Below are positions 1 through 7,264 of a stretch of DNA of 64,000 bases, in pieces. Positions within the stretch are counted from its first letter, which is position 1, and each line of letters begins with the position of its first letter. Below the pieces are notes generated by a model. The model saw only the letters and a program-made list of their open reading frames with translations, was not told where the DNA came from and ran no database searches. Both the position numbers and the translations under genes were made by a program. This DNA comes from Salegentibacter agarivorans (GTDB lineage Bacteria; Bacteroidota; Bacteroidia; Flavobacteriales; Flavobacteriaceae): positions 1-64,000 of the forward strand of contig NZ_FOOH01000011.1 of assembly GCF_900113135.1 (NCBI RefSeq). The letters are read 5' to 3'.

Positions 1-6
1 CCCGCT

Positions 7-41
7 AAAAAAAGAAAGCCTTCCGATTTCTCGAAAGGCTT
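7..41 (-). terminator. Intrinsic terminator of tRNA-Asn
   Basis: Read on the minus strand, an 11-bp stem (positions 16-26 pairing with 31-41, with one G-T pair) closes on a GAAA tetraloop and is followed by a run of seven T residues at 7-13. It lies 12 bases beyond the tRNA 3' end, so it ends the tRNA transcript. Confidence 0.9.
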
Positions 42-53
42 GTCTTTACTAAG

Positions 54-127
54 CTCCCCCTCTTGGGCTCGAACCAAGGACCCTCTGATTAACAGTCAGA
101 TGCTCTAACCAACTGAGCTAAGGAGGA
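54..127 (-). tRNA. tRNA-Asn (anticodon GTT)
   Basis: The minus strand folds into a standard 74-nt cloverleaf. It has a 7-bp acceptor stem (TCCTCCT with AGGGGGA, one G-T pair), a D arm AGCTCAGTTGGTTAGAGC, an anticodon loop CTGTTAATC giving GTT, and a T arm with TTCGAGC. The discriminator base is G. CCA is not encoded, so it must be added enzymatically. Confidence 0.96.
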
Positions 128-236
128 GTGTTTCGCTCTTTTGCGGTTGCAAATATAAACCAAATTTTAAATCACCGCAAAACAAAAATTGAATTTTTTT
201 CAGGTTTTTTTCGAGAAAAAATTCAATCTAATTCTA

Positions 237-1553
237 TCACTCAAATAACCAACGGTATACATCATTCCCATTGGCATAAAGTACCAGTGCGATTAAGATA
301 AAAAAGCCAACCATTTGGGCAACTTCCATAAATTTATCGTTAGGTTTCCTGCCGGTTACCATTTCATATAAGAGGAACATCACATGCCCGCCATCTAAAG
401 CCGGTATTGGCAAGATGTTCATAAATGCAAGGATTATAGAAATTAAGGCTGTAGTATGCCAAAATCCCTTCCAGTTCCAGGTATCGGGAAATAAACCGCC
501 AATGGCACCAAATCCACCTAATTGTGTGGCTCCTTTTTGAGTAAAGACATATTTAAACTGGGCCACATAGTCGTGTAAAGTCCAATAACCATAGTCAAAA
601 CCTTCTTTTATACTTTCAGCTAAACCATATTTTTGTTGTTTAATTTCAAAGTTACGTTTAACCGAAAAACCAAGAATGCCTTCCTCATCTGGCGCTATCA
701 TCACACTCTTAATTTCATCACCTCGCTTAAACACGAGTTCCATTTCCTTTTCCTTATTTTCCAGGCTTATTTGCTTTATTTCATGCCAGTAACCAATCTC
801 CTGTTCATTTAATGCTATTAAGCTGTCTCCTTTTTGAAGTCCGGCAATTTCGGCAGCCTGCTGGGGCATCACACTATCCAATACCGCATTCTGAATAGGA
901 ATAAAAGGTATCATAATGCCTTTCTCCCACATTTGCTCCCCTATATCTTCAGGAACTTCAATAATTTCTTCTTCGCCATTTTGGTGTAAAACGGTAATAC
1001 TATTTACATCGCGCATAAATAAATACCGATTTACATCGTCGCTATTTTGAAGGTCTTCCCCGTTTATTTGCAAAACGCGGTCGCCATCTTCAAACCCGTA
1101 TTGTTTAAATTCTTCAGCAATTGCAAAACCTTCAGGCATTTCATCTGGACCCACATAATTCTTACCCCAAACAAACATGATCATCATATAAATAAGAAAA
1201 CCAAGTACCAGGTTTACGGTAACTCCTCCCAGCATAATTATGAGACGCTGCCAGGCAGGTTTACTTCTAAATTCCCAGGGTTCTGGCGGTTTTGCCATTT
1301 GCTCCCTGTCCATGCTTTCGTCTATCATTCCTGAAATTTTCACATAACCTCCTAAAGGCAACCAGCCAATACCGTAAACGGTACCGCCAATTTTCTTCTT
1401 GAACAATGCGAATTTCACATCAAAAAAGAGAAAGAATTTTTCTACTCTGGTTTTAAATATTTTAGCGGGAATAAAATGCCCAAGTTCGTGTAAGACTATA
1501 AGTAAAGACAAGCTTAACAGTAACTGTATGGCTTTAACTATAAATGGATCCAT
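237..1553 (-). CDS. rseP: RIP metalloprotease RseP (site-2 protease)
   Basis: This is an inner-membrane zinc protease that cuts transmembrane substrates, typically anti-sigma factors, inside the bilayer. The zinc motif HELGH is at residues 22-26 in the first membrane segment. A PDZ region fills the middle (for example GLQKGDSLIALNEQ), and the second catalytic motif, LDGGH, is near the C-terminus between further membrane segments. The 438-residue length fits the family. The reading frame is open for ten more codons upstream, but that upstream TTG lies inside the -7 promoter box at 1581-1588, so the ATG at 1553 is the likely start. The substrate is not identifiable here. Confidence 0.93.
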   Translation of the reverse strand: MDPFIVKAIQLLLSLSLLIVLHELGHFIPAKIFKTRVEKFFLFFDVKFALFKKKIGGTVYGIGWLPLGGYVKISGMIDESMDREQMAKPPEPWEFRSKPAWQRLIIMLGGVTVNLVLGFLIYMMIMFVWGKNYVGPDEMPEGFAIAEEFKQYGFEDGDRVLQINGEDLQNSDDVNRYLFMRDVNSITVLHQNGEEEIIEVPEDIGEQMWEKGIMIPFIPIQNAVLDSVMPQQAAEIAGLQKGDSLIALNEQEIGYWHEIKQISLENKEKEMELVFKRGDEIKSVMIAPDEEGILGFSVKRNFEIKQQKYGLAESIKEGFDYGYWTLHDYVAQFKYVFTQKGATQLGGFGAIGGLFPDTWNWKGFWHTTALISIILAFMNILPIPALDGGHVMFLLYEMVTGRKPNDKFMEVAQMVGFFILIALVLYANGNDVYRWLFE

Positions 1554-1580
1554 GCGTAATGCTTCAAATTTTAAATCGCA

Positions 1581-1588
1581 CAAAAGTA
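1581..1588 (-). promoter_or_regulatory. -7 promoter element of rseP
   Basis: On the minus strand this reads TACTTTTG, a match to the Bacteroidota -7 consensus TAnnTTTG, 28 bases upstream of the chosen ATG. It overlaps a TTG codon that would otherwise look like an upstream start, which argues against that start. Confidence 0.6.
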
Positions 1589-1738
1589 AACTTTTATAAT
1601 CTCCTAAAAAAGTTTAAAGCCCTCCTGTTTTAGACATCTGAAATTTTAAGTTTTAAACTGCGACTAATTGATTGTTAGCACTTAATTTTGCAGTAAACAA
1701 TTGTCTAATTTTCGAGACAAACCTCGGAGCATTAAAAT

Positions 1739-1759
1739 CTCGATTATCGAGTAATTTTG
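1739..1759 (+). promoter_or_regulatory. Palindrome plus -7 box before the SCO1 gene
   Basis: The perfect palindrome CTCGATTATCGAG (1739-1751) is followed at once by TAATTTTG (1752-1759), a TAnnTTTG -7 box, 17 bases before the start codon. A second TAATTTTG lies at 1683-1690. The palindrome occupies the place where an operator would block polymerase. The same motif recurs at 44639 and, with changes, at 7121 and 46010. Confidence 0.5.
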
Positions 1760-1776
1760 CCTGAAAATCTAAAAGT

Positions 1777-2448
1777 ATGCGTGATCTTTTTGCCTGGCTC
1801 AAGAAATTTGCCATCGTCCTGTTTATACTTTCAGTAATTATAATCTATAGTATTTACACGCTCTTAAATCCCAAAGAACGTTTGCCTGTTTTTCAGCCCG
1901 ATATGGTAAATGCCGAATTGGTAGATTCTACCGTTCAATATGTTCGTAAATACCACACCGTAAAAGATTTTAAACTCATTAATCAAAACGGCGATACTAT
2001 TACTGAAGATTTTTATGAAGATAAAATTTATGTAGCCGATTTCTTCTTTACAACCTGCCTAACCATTTGCCCAGTGATGACTGATCATATGCTGAAAATT
2101 CAGGAGAAAATTAAAGACGATCCTGAAGTTTTATTACTTTCCCATACTGTTTTCCCAAAAACAGATTCGGTACCGGTTTTAAAAGAATATGCTATAGAAA
2201 AAGGGGTGCTTGATGAAAAATGGAATCTTGTTACTGGGGATAAGAAACATATTTACGACCTCGCCCGCAAATCTTACCTCGCTTCAAAAAGCAATGGTGA
2301 TGGCGGACCGTATGATATGATTCATACCGAAAATTTTGTGCTGGTAGATAAAGAAAAACGCATTCGAGGTTTTTATGACGGAACGGATGCCGAAGCTATA
2401 GAAGACCTTTTACACGATATAAAAGTGTTAAAAGCTGAATATAAATAA
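1777..2448 (+). CDS. SCO1/SenC/PrrC family copper chaperone
   Basis: This is a membrane-tethered thioredoxin-fold protein of the SCO family, which carries copper to the CuA site of cytochrome c oxidase or acts as a thiol reductase. An N-terminal membrane helix spans about residues 11-30. The copper motif CLTIC gives Cys94 and Cys98, and the third ligand, His183, lies in MIHTENF, the usual spacing for SCO. At 223 residues it has the normal length. No oxidase gene is adjacent. Its promoter carries the palindrome described at 1739. Confidence 0.92.
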   Translation: MRDLFAWLKKFAIVLFILSVIIIYSIYTLLNPKERLPVFQPDMVNAELVDSTVQYVRKYHTVKDFKLINQNGDTITEDFYEDKIYVADFFFTTCLTICPVMTDHMLKIQEKIKDDPEVLLLSHTVFPKTDSVPVLKEYAIEKGVLDEKWNLVTGDKKHIYDLARKSYLASKSNGDGGPYDMIHTENFVLVDKEKRIRGFYDGTDAEAIEDLLHDIKVLKAEYK

Positions 2449-2545
2449 CTCCGAAAGTTTAACTGCAGCCAGAAGCACTTTAAGCCATAATTAAAGGCTA
2501 AACCGACTTTTTTATCTGAAATTTTTTCCTGCTGAAATTTTACCT

Positions 2546-2553
2546 TACTTTTG
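2546..2553 (+). promoter_or_regulatory. -7 promoter element of feoAB
   Basis: TACTTTTG matches the TAnnTTTG consensus and lies 28 bases before feoA. Just downstream, at 2560-2575, is a half-conserved inverted repeat (TTAAAA, four bases, TCTAAA). Its right half is identical to the right half of the perfect palindrome before the TonB receptor at 7218, so it may be a weaker site for the same metal repressor. Confidence 0.5.
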
Positions 2554-2581
2554 TCTTGTTTAAAATCAATCTAAATAAAAA

Positions 2582-2812
2582 GTGAAACTAACCCTGGCCG
2601 ATTTAAAACGTGGTGAACGCGGAATTATCAAAGATTTTTCTGAAGAAAATATTCCGCTTAAATTACTCGAAATGGGTTGTTTGCCGGGCAATGAAGTTCA
2701 AATGCTGCAAATGGCTCCTTTTAGGGATCCAATGTACCTTAACATAAACGGCAGCCACCTGGCCATTAGAAAAGAAATCGCTTTACTTATAGAAATTGAC
2801 CTTATAAGCTAA
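2582..2812 (+). CDS. feoA: Ferrous iron transport protein A
   Basis: This small cytoplasmic SH3-like protein (76 residues) works with FeoB in ferrous iron uptake. The sequence has the family pattern: an N-terminal LADLKRGERGIIK strand, then LLEMGCLPGNEVQ and an alternating C-terminal strand ending in IEIDLIS. The start is GTG. FeoB begins one base after its stop, so the two are translated from one mRNA. Confidence 0.92.
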   Translation: MKLTLADLKRGERGIIKDFSEENIPLKLLEMGCLPGNEVQMLQMAPFRDPMYLNINGSHLAIRKEIALLIEIDLIS

Positions 2813-2813
2813 C

Positions 2814-4916
2814 ATGGCTAAACAAATAAATGTCGCTCTCATAGGAAACCCCAATACCGGGAAAACCTCTGTTTTTAATCAGCTCACCGGGCTTAACCAA
2901 AAAGTGGGAAATTATCCCGGAATTACGGTTGAAAAAAAAGAGGGAATCTGCAAACTTCCCCGCGGACTTAAAGCTCATATTTTAGATCTTCCGGGAACTT
3001 ACAGTCTTAACGCTTCGTCTTTAGATGAAAACGTGGTCATAGAATTATTGCTGAATAAAAGCGATAAAGATTATCCCGATGTTGCTGTTGTTGTTAGCGA
3101 TGTAGAGAATTTAAAACGAAATCTGCTTCTTTTCACCCAAATTAAAGACCTTGGGATTCCAACAATCCTGGTAATTAATATGGCCGACAGGATGGAGCGT
3201 AAAGGAATTTCTCTGGATGTAGATTTACTTGAAGAGCGTTTAAAAACAAAAGTTACCCTGGTCAGCGCCCGAAAAAATACCGGGATTGATGAGCTTAAAG
3301 AAGCAATAATCAATTATCGCCATATTTCAGACGAGCCTTGCGTAAATGCCTCAATTATTGCCCCAGAATATTTTGACAGACTGCGCAAAGCATTCCCCAA
3401 CCAATCACTTTATAAACTTTGGTTAGTAATTACTCAAGATGTAAACTTCGGTAATATTAATAGAAATGAGATAAGTAGTTCTGAACTTTTTGAGACCAAA
3501 TCTCACACCGAATTAAAGAAACTTCAGCATAAAGAAACCATTTTAAGGTACCAGTTTATAAATGGTGTGCTAAAGGAAACTATGAAGGTAGACGCGAGTT
3601 CTGCCAAAGATTTACGTTCTCGGTTAGATCGTGTTCTTACGCACAAAGTTTGGGGTTACGCCATATTTTTTGGAATTCTTTTATTAATTTTCCAGGCAAT
3701 TTATAGCTGGTCCAGCTACCCAATGGATCTCATTGATGAAACTTTCGCTTTTTTAAGCGAATGGATAAAAACCACCCTACCGGCTGGAGCTTTTACAAAT
3801 CTTATTGCTGAAGGAATTATACCAGGCCTCGGCGGAATTGTAATTTTTATTCCCCAAATTGCTTTCCTGTTTTTCTTTATTTCAATTTTAGAAGAAACCG
3901 GTTATATGAGTCGGGTGGTATTTTTAATGGACCGAATAATGCGAAAATTCGGACTTAGCGGAAAAAGCGTTGTCCCCCTGGTTTCAGGAACCGCCTGCGC
4001 AATTCCGGCAGTGATGGCTACACGTAATATTGAAAGTTGGAAAGAGCGTTTAATCACCATTTTAGTGGTGCCTTTTACCACCTGTTCAGCACGATTACCG
4101 GTTTATTTAATAATAATCGCCCTGGTAATTCCAGATCGCGCCGTATGGGGTTTTAACCTGCAGGGATTAACCTTAATGCTGCTGTATCTTTTAGGATTTG
4201 GTGTGGCCATTGGTTCTGCCTGGATTTTGAATTTAATTCTGAATATAAAAAACCGAAGCCATTTTGTAATTGAAATGCCCAATTACAAGTTACCAATGGG
4301 AAAAAACATTGCCATAAATGTGGTTGAAAAAACCAAATCTTTCGTCTTTGGAGCAGGGAAAATAATCCTCGCAATTTCAATTATTTTATGGGTTTTAGCC
4401 AGTTATGGGCCGGGAGATAATTTTAATAACGCGAGTGAAATTGTGAGCGAGCAATATGACGAGCAAAGCAATATCACAGAAGATGAGCTTGACGAAGAAA
4501 TTGCCTCATTCAAATTAAAAAATTCCTATATCGGGATTATGGGAAGAGGTATTGAACCGGTTGTAGCGCCTTTGGGTTATGACTGGAAAATTGGAATTGC
4601 GATAATAAGTTCTTTTGCCGCTCGTGAAGTGTTTGTAGGAACTTTGGCTACAATTTACAGTGTAGGTAGCGATGAAGAAGAAACCATTAAAAACCGGATG
4701 GCCGCAGAGATCAACCCAATTTTAGGTGGGCCGCTATTTACTTTTGCCAGCGGGGTTAGCTTGTTGCTTTTCTATGCTTTTGCAATGCAATGTATGAGTA
4801 CTCTGGCCATTGTGAAAAAAGAAACTAATACCTGGAAATGGCCTGTTTTGCAGTTGGTGGTAATGACCTTATTCGCCTACTTTGTAGCTTTAGCGGCTTT
4901 TCAATTATTAAAATAA
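2814..4916 (+). CDS. feoB: Ferrous iron transporter B (G-protein fused to membrane pore)
   Basis: This is the main Fe(II) permease of the inner membrane. The N-terminal GTPase domain has the G1 loop GNPNTGKT at residues 11-18, a G3 motif DLPGT, and INMAD as the G4 motif. From about residue 275 it becomes a multi-helix transporter with the conserved Cys-containing segments (SGTACAIPAVMATR, TTCSARLPVY) and a repeat of the gate domain near FAAREVFVGT. The length of 700 residues is typical. It is flanked by feoA and a FeoB-associated small Cys protein. Confidence 0.97.
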   Translation: MAKQINVALIGNPNTGKTSVFNQLTGLNQKVGNYPGITVEKKEGICKLPRGLKAHILDLPGTYSLNASSLDENVVIELLLNKSDKDYPDVAVVVSDVENLKRNLLLFTQIKDLGIPTILVINMADRMERKGISLDVDLLEERLKTKVTLVSARKNTGIDELKEAIINYRHISDEPCVNASIIAPEYFDRLRKAFPNQSLYKLWLVITQDVNFGNINRNEISSSELFETKSHTELKKLQHKETILRYQFINGVLKETMKVDASSAKDLRSRLDRVLTHKVWGYAIFFGILLLIFQAIYSWSSYPMDLIDETFAFLSEWIKTTLPAGAFTNLIAEGIIPGLGGIVIFIPQIAFLFFFISILEETGYMSRVVFLMDRIMRKFGLSGKSVVPLVSGTACAIPAVMATRNIESWKERLITILVVPFTTCSARLPVYLIIIALVIPDRAVWGFNLQGLTLMLLYLLGFGVAIGSAWILNLILNIKNRSHFVIEMPNYKLPMGKNIAINVVEKTKSFVFGAGKIILAISIILWVLASYGPGDNFNNASEIVSEQYDEQSNITEDELDEEIASFKLKNSYIGIMGRGIEPVVAPLGYDWKIGIAIISSFAAREVFVGTLATIYSVGSDEEETIKNRMAAEINPILGGPLFTFASGVSLLLFYAFAMQCMSTLAIVKKETNTWKWPVLQLVVMTLFAYFVALAAFQLLK

Positions 4917-4951
4917 GTGTAAGTTAAATATTATAAAACGACTTAAATATT

Positions 4952-5101
4952 ATGGAATTAATACAGGAAATTCTCGTTTTTATAACCTTCGCGATCGCAT
5001 TAGGATATATCCTAACAAAATTTATATGGAAACCTGCATTCTTAAAGAAGAAATCTGAAAAGACCAAAGCTTGCGGAGTTTCGGGTTGTGGTTGTGATTA
5101 G
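4952..5101 (+). CDS. FeoB-associated Cys-rich small membrane protein
   Basis: This 49-residue ORF has one membrane helix (about residues 5-25, IQEILVFITFAIALGY) followed by a basic stretch and a Cys-rich tail ending CGVSGCGCD. That architecture and the position 35 bases after feoB match the FeoB-associated Cys-rich membrane protein family, thought to help Feo assembly or iron handoff in a FeoC-like role. Three cysteines near the C-terminus could bind iron. Its stop overlaps the stop of the convergent gene at 5098. The family assignment is from memory of the pattern, not from a search. Confidence 0.8.
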   Translation: MELIQEILVFITFAIALGYILTKFIWKPAFLKKKSEKTKACGVSGCGCD

Positions 5102-5559
5102 CGCTTTACTGTTTCAGTTATTTTAAACTGAAGTTGATAATCTGAAGCTTTTATCTTTCTTGAAGTTTTTGGATATGGGGAAAGCGACAGGAATTCTATA
5201 TCTAATTCTTCCTCAAAAAAAATAGCCAGGCTGGTTTTAAAGGAATTTACATTTGCTCCCAGGCTAATAGTTTCTTTTCCCAAAGATTTTTCACCTTTAA
5301 ATATTTCTACCAGAATTTTTGCCTCCCCGGCTCTCACACAGGTTACATCGCTGGGACATCTTGAATCTACCAACACTTCTTTAAAATGGATTGTTCTTTC
5401 ATTAAAATTAAAAGATTCTCCCAACTTAGTTTCAGCAAAATATGTTTCAATTTCGGCCTCATCTTGCGCTGATGCAGAAATAGCAAAAAGAAAAAGACTG
5501 AAAACCAACAAAGCTGGTTTTAAAAGATGAAAAACGCTGTTAGCGTAAGTCAATTTCAT
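5098..5559 (-). CDS. Secreted protein of unknown function with two conserved Cys
   Basis: I do not recognise a function. The ATG at 5559 starts a clear signal peptide ending ASAQ, followed by about 125 residues of mature protein. The centre holds DSRCPSDVTCVRAG, a motif seen in many small secreted bacterial proteins, with two cysteines six apart that probably form a disulfide. The rest alternates polar and hydrophobic residues, suggesting a beta-sandwich. It is convergent with the feo operon and overlaps its last gene by four bases. An upstream in-frame ATG at 5580 would place extra residues before the signal peptide and is less likely. Confidence 0.7.
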   Translation of the reverse strand: MKLTYANSVFHLLKPALLVFSLFLFAISASAQDEAEIETYFAETKLGESFNFNERTIHFKEVLVDSRCPSDVTCVRAGEAKILVEIFKGEKSLGKETISLGANVNSFKTSLAIFFEEELDIEFLSLSPYPKTSRKIKASDYQLQFKITETVKR

Positions 5560-5629
5560 ATTTCTGGGGTTTACTTGCATAGTTCTTTATTATAAAGACT
5601 ACACTTCAACTTAAATGTTGCAAGAGATT

Positions 5630-6451
5630 TTAACCTAAACCAACATCCAGGGTCATCATCACCATAAAGCCTACAATAAAGCCCATAGTTGCAATATCGG
5701 TAAAATTCCCCTTTTGAGATTCCGGAACAACTTCTTCTACCACCACAAAGATCATCGCACCGGCGGCAAAAGAAAGTGCATAGGGTAAAATAGGCTCAAA
5801 AGTCATCACCGCCCAGGCACCAAGCACCGCGGCAAAAGGCTCTACAATAGCCGAAAGTTGACCAAAATTAAAACTTTTCCAACGGCTCATTCCCTGCCCA
5901 CGAAGCGGCATGGCAACCGCAAAACCTTCAGGAAAGTTTTGTAAACCAATTCCTATGGCAAGAGCCACAGCACCACCAATACTGGCCCCTTCCAGACCCG
6001 CACCCGCAGCTCCAAAAAGCACCCCTACGGCCAATCCTTCAGGAATATTATGCAAAGTAATGGCAAGGGTAAGTAGAACAGATTTATGCCAGGGGGTTTT
6101 AATTCCTTCAGTCTCACTCATTTTAAAGTTTACGTGCAGGTGAGGCAGTACTTTATCAAGTCCGAATAGAAAAAGTGCTCCCAGTCCAAATCCCACAAGC
6201 GGCGGAACTGTTTTTTCAAAACCTTCTCCGGGGCTCATTTCTATCCCCGGCGCCAATAAACTCCAAAAACTGGCAGCCACCATAACACCACCGGTAAACC
6301 CAAGCATCCCGTCAAATAATTTTCTATTCATGTTTTTAAATAGAAAAACCAAAGAAGCTCCCGCAGCGGTAAGTAACCAGGTGAAAATTGTAGCCAGTAA
6401 TGCTGCCATTACCGGGTCTAATTGTTCAAAATAAGCGATTAATTCTTCCAT
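5630..6451 (-). CDS. ZIP family metal transporter
   Basis: This inner-membrane transporter imports divalent metals such as zinc, iron or manganese. It has about eight membrane helices over 273 residues. The two ZIP signature segments are visible: HNIPEGLAVGVLFG and QNFPEGFAVAMPL, whose His, Asn, Pro and Glu form the metal site. The His-containing loop between helices 3 and 4 is short (HLHVNF), as in the GufA/ZupT branch. The gene abuts the DtxR-like repressor upstream with no gap, so the pair is an operon and the regulator probably senses the imported metal. Confidence 0.9.
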   Translation of the reverse strand: MEELIAYFEQLDPVMAALLATIFTWLLTAAGASLVFLFKNMNRKLFDGMLGFTGGVMVAASFWSLLAPGIEMSPGEGFEKTVPPLVGFGLGALFLFGLDKVLPHLHVNFKMSETEGIKTPWHKSVLLTLAITLHNIPEGLAVGVLFGAAGAGLEGASIGGAVALAIGIGLQNFPEGFAVAMPLRGQGMSRWKSFNFGQLSAIVEPFAAVLGAWAVMTFEPILPYALSFAAGAMIFVVVEEVVPESQKGNFTDIATMGFIVGFMVMMTLDVGLG

Positions 6452-7108
6452 CTATTGGATTTTTATATATAGATTATTTGATATTAATTGTGAAATTCTC
6501 AATTCTCTTTCTTCTATTAGAATTAGCATAGACCCATCAAAAGCTTCCTTTTCAAGCACTTTTATATCTTTCCCCAAGGCAATATTATTCTTGTCTAAAA
6601 ACCTTAAAAATTCAGATGAAGAATCTTTTACGCCTACACAAATTCCCTTTTCTGCTTTCCCCAATTCAGAAAGCAGCATTTTATTAGCTACACTAAAGTT
6701 TCCTTCAGCATCAGGAATTGGATCTCCGTGAGGATCGCGTTTAGGAAAACCGAGAAATTTATCTAATTCGTGGGTAAGTTTTTCAGATTTAATATGTTCC
6801 AGTTGTTCGGCTATATCGTGTACTTCATCCCAATTAAAATTGAGTTTTTCTACCAGAAAATATTCCCATAAGCGGTGTTTTCTAATTACCTGGATAGCGG
6901 TCTTGTCTCCTAATTCACTTAGTTTTACTCCCTGGTATTTCTTATAGATCACCAGTTCCTTTTCCGATAGTTTTTTAATCATATCAGTCACCGAGGAAGC
7001 CTTGGTATCCATTTCTTCCGCCAGTGCGTTGGTGCTTACACCAGCCTGGTATTTTCTTTCTAAATGAAAGATTGCTTTAAGATAATTTTCTTCTGAAAAA
7101 CTAAACAT
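6452..7108 (-). CDS. DtxR/MntR-type metal-dependent repressor
   Basis: A DNA-binding repressor that needs Fe(II) or Mn(II). Residues 1-65 form the winged helix (TNALAEEMDTKASSVTDMIK is the recognition region). Residues 70-140 carry the metal and dimer domain with the family pattern HRLWEYFL, HDIAEQLEH and DPHGDPIP. The last 70 residues are an SH3/FeoA-like domain. It is 218 residues long and complete. It abuts the ZIP gene downstream and is divergent from the TonB receptor, whose promoter has a 16-bp palindrome. Those two units are its most likely targets. Whether it senses iron or manganese cannot be told. Confidence 0.92.
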   Translation of the reverse strand: MFSFSEENYLKAIFHLERKYQAGVSTNALAEEMDTKASSVTDMIKKLSEKELVIYKKYQGVKLSELGDKTAIQVIRKHRLWEYFLVEKLNFNWDEVHDIAEQLEHIKSEKLTHELDKFLGFPKRDPHGDPIPDAEGNFSVANKMLLSELGKAEKGICVGVKDSSSEFLRFLDKNNIALGKDIKVLEKEAFDGSMLILIEERELRISQLISNNLYIKIQ

Positions 7109-7120
7109 ACTTCAAATTTG

Positions 7121-7133
7121 CTCGATAATCGCG
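7121..7133 (-). promoter_or_regulatory. Palindrome variant before the metal repressor gene
   Basis: Minus strand CGCGATTATCGAG differs by one base from the perfect palindrome at 1739. It ends 13 bases before the start codon and is followed by CAAATTTG, a near match to a -7 box. An inverted repeat CCTCG/CGAGG lies just upstream. Confidence 0.4.
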
Positions 7134-7217
7134 ATTTAAAACCAATAGCACCTCGTTAGCTTACTCCGAGGCAGTTTTCATTTCCCAAAAATACATTTTT
7201 AAAATTAAAAACCTATT

Positions 7218-7250
7218 TTTAGACTTATCTAAATATATTTTATAGTTTTG
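7218..7250 (+). promoter_or_regulatory. Putative metal-repressor operator and promoter of the TonB receptor
   Basis: A perfect inverted repeat TTTAGA-CTTA-TCTAAA (7218-7233) sits 9 bases upstream of the -7 box TAGTTTTG (7243-7250), where it would cover the -33 region. The receptor starts at 7265. The divergent gene is a DtxR/MntR-type repressor, so binding by that protein is the simplest reading, but this is inference. Confidence 0.55.
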
Positions 7251-7264
7251 GCAAAAATAAGAAA

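Noticed and set aside
1553-1583. Upstream TTG start of rseP
   Set aside because: The TTG is part of the -7 promoter element and would not be transcribed as a start codon.
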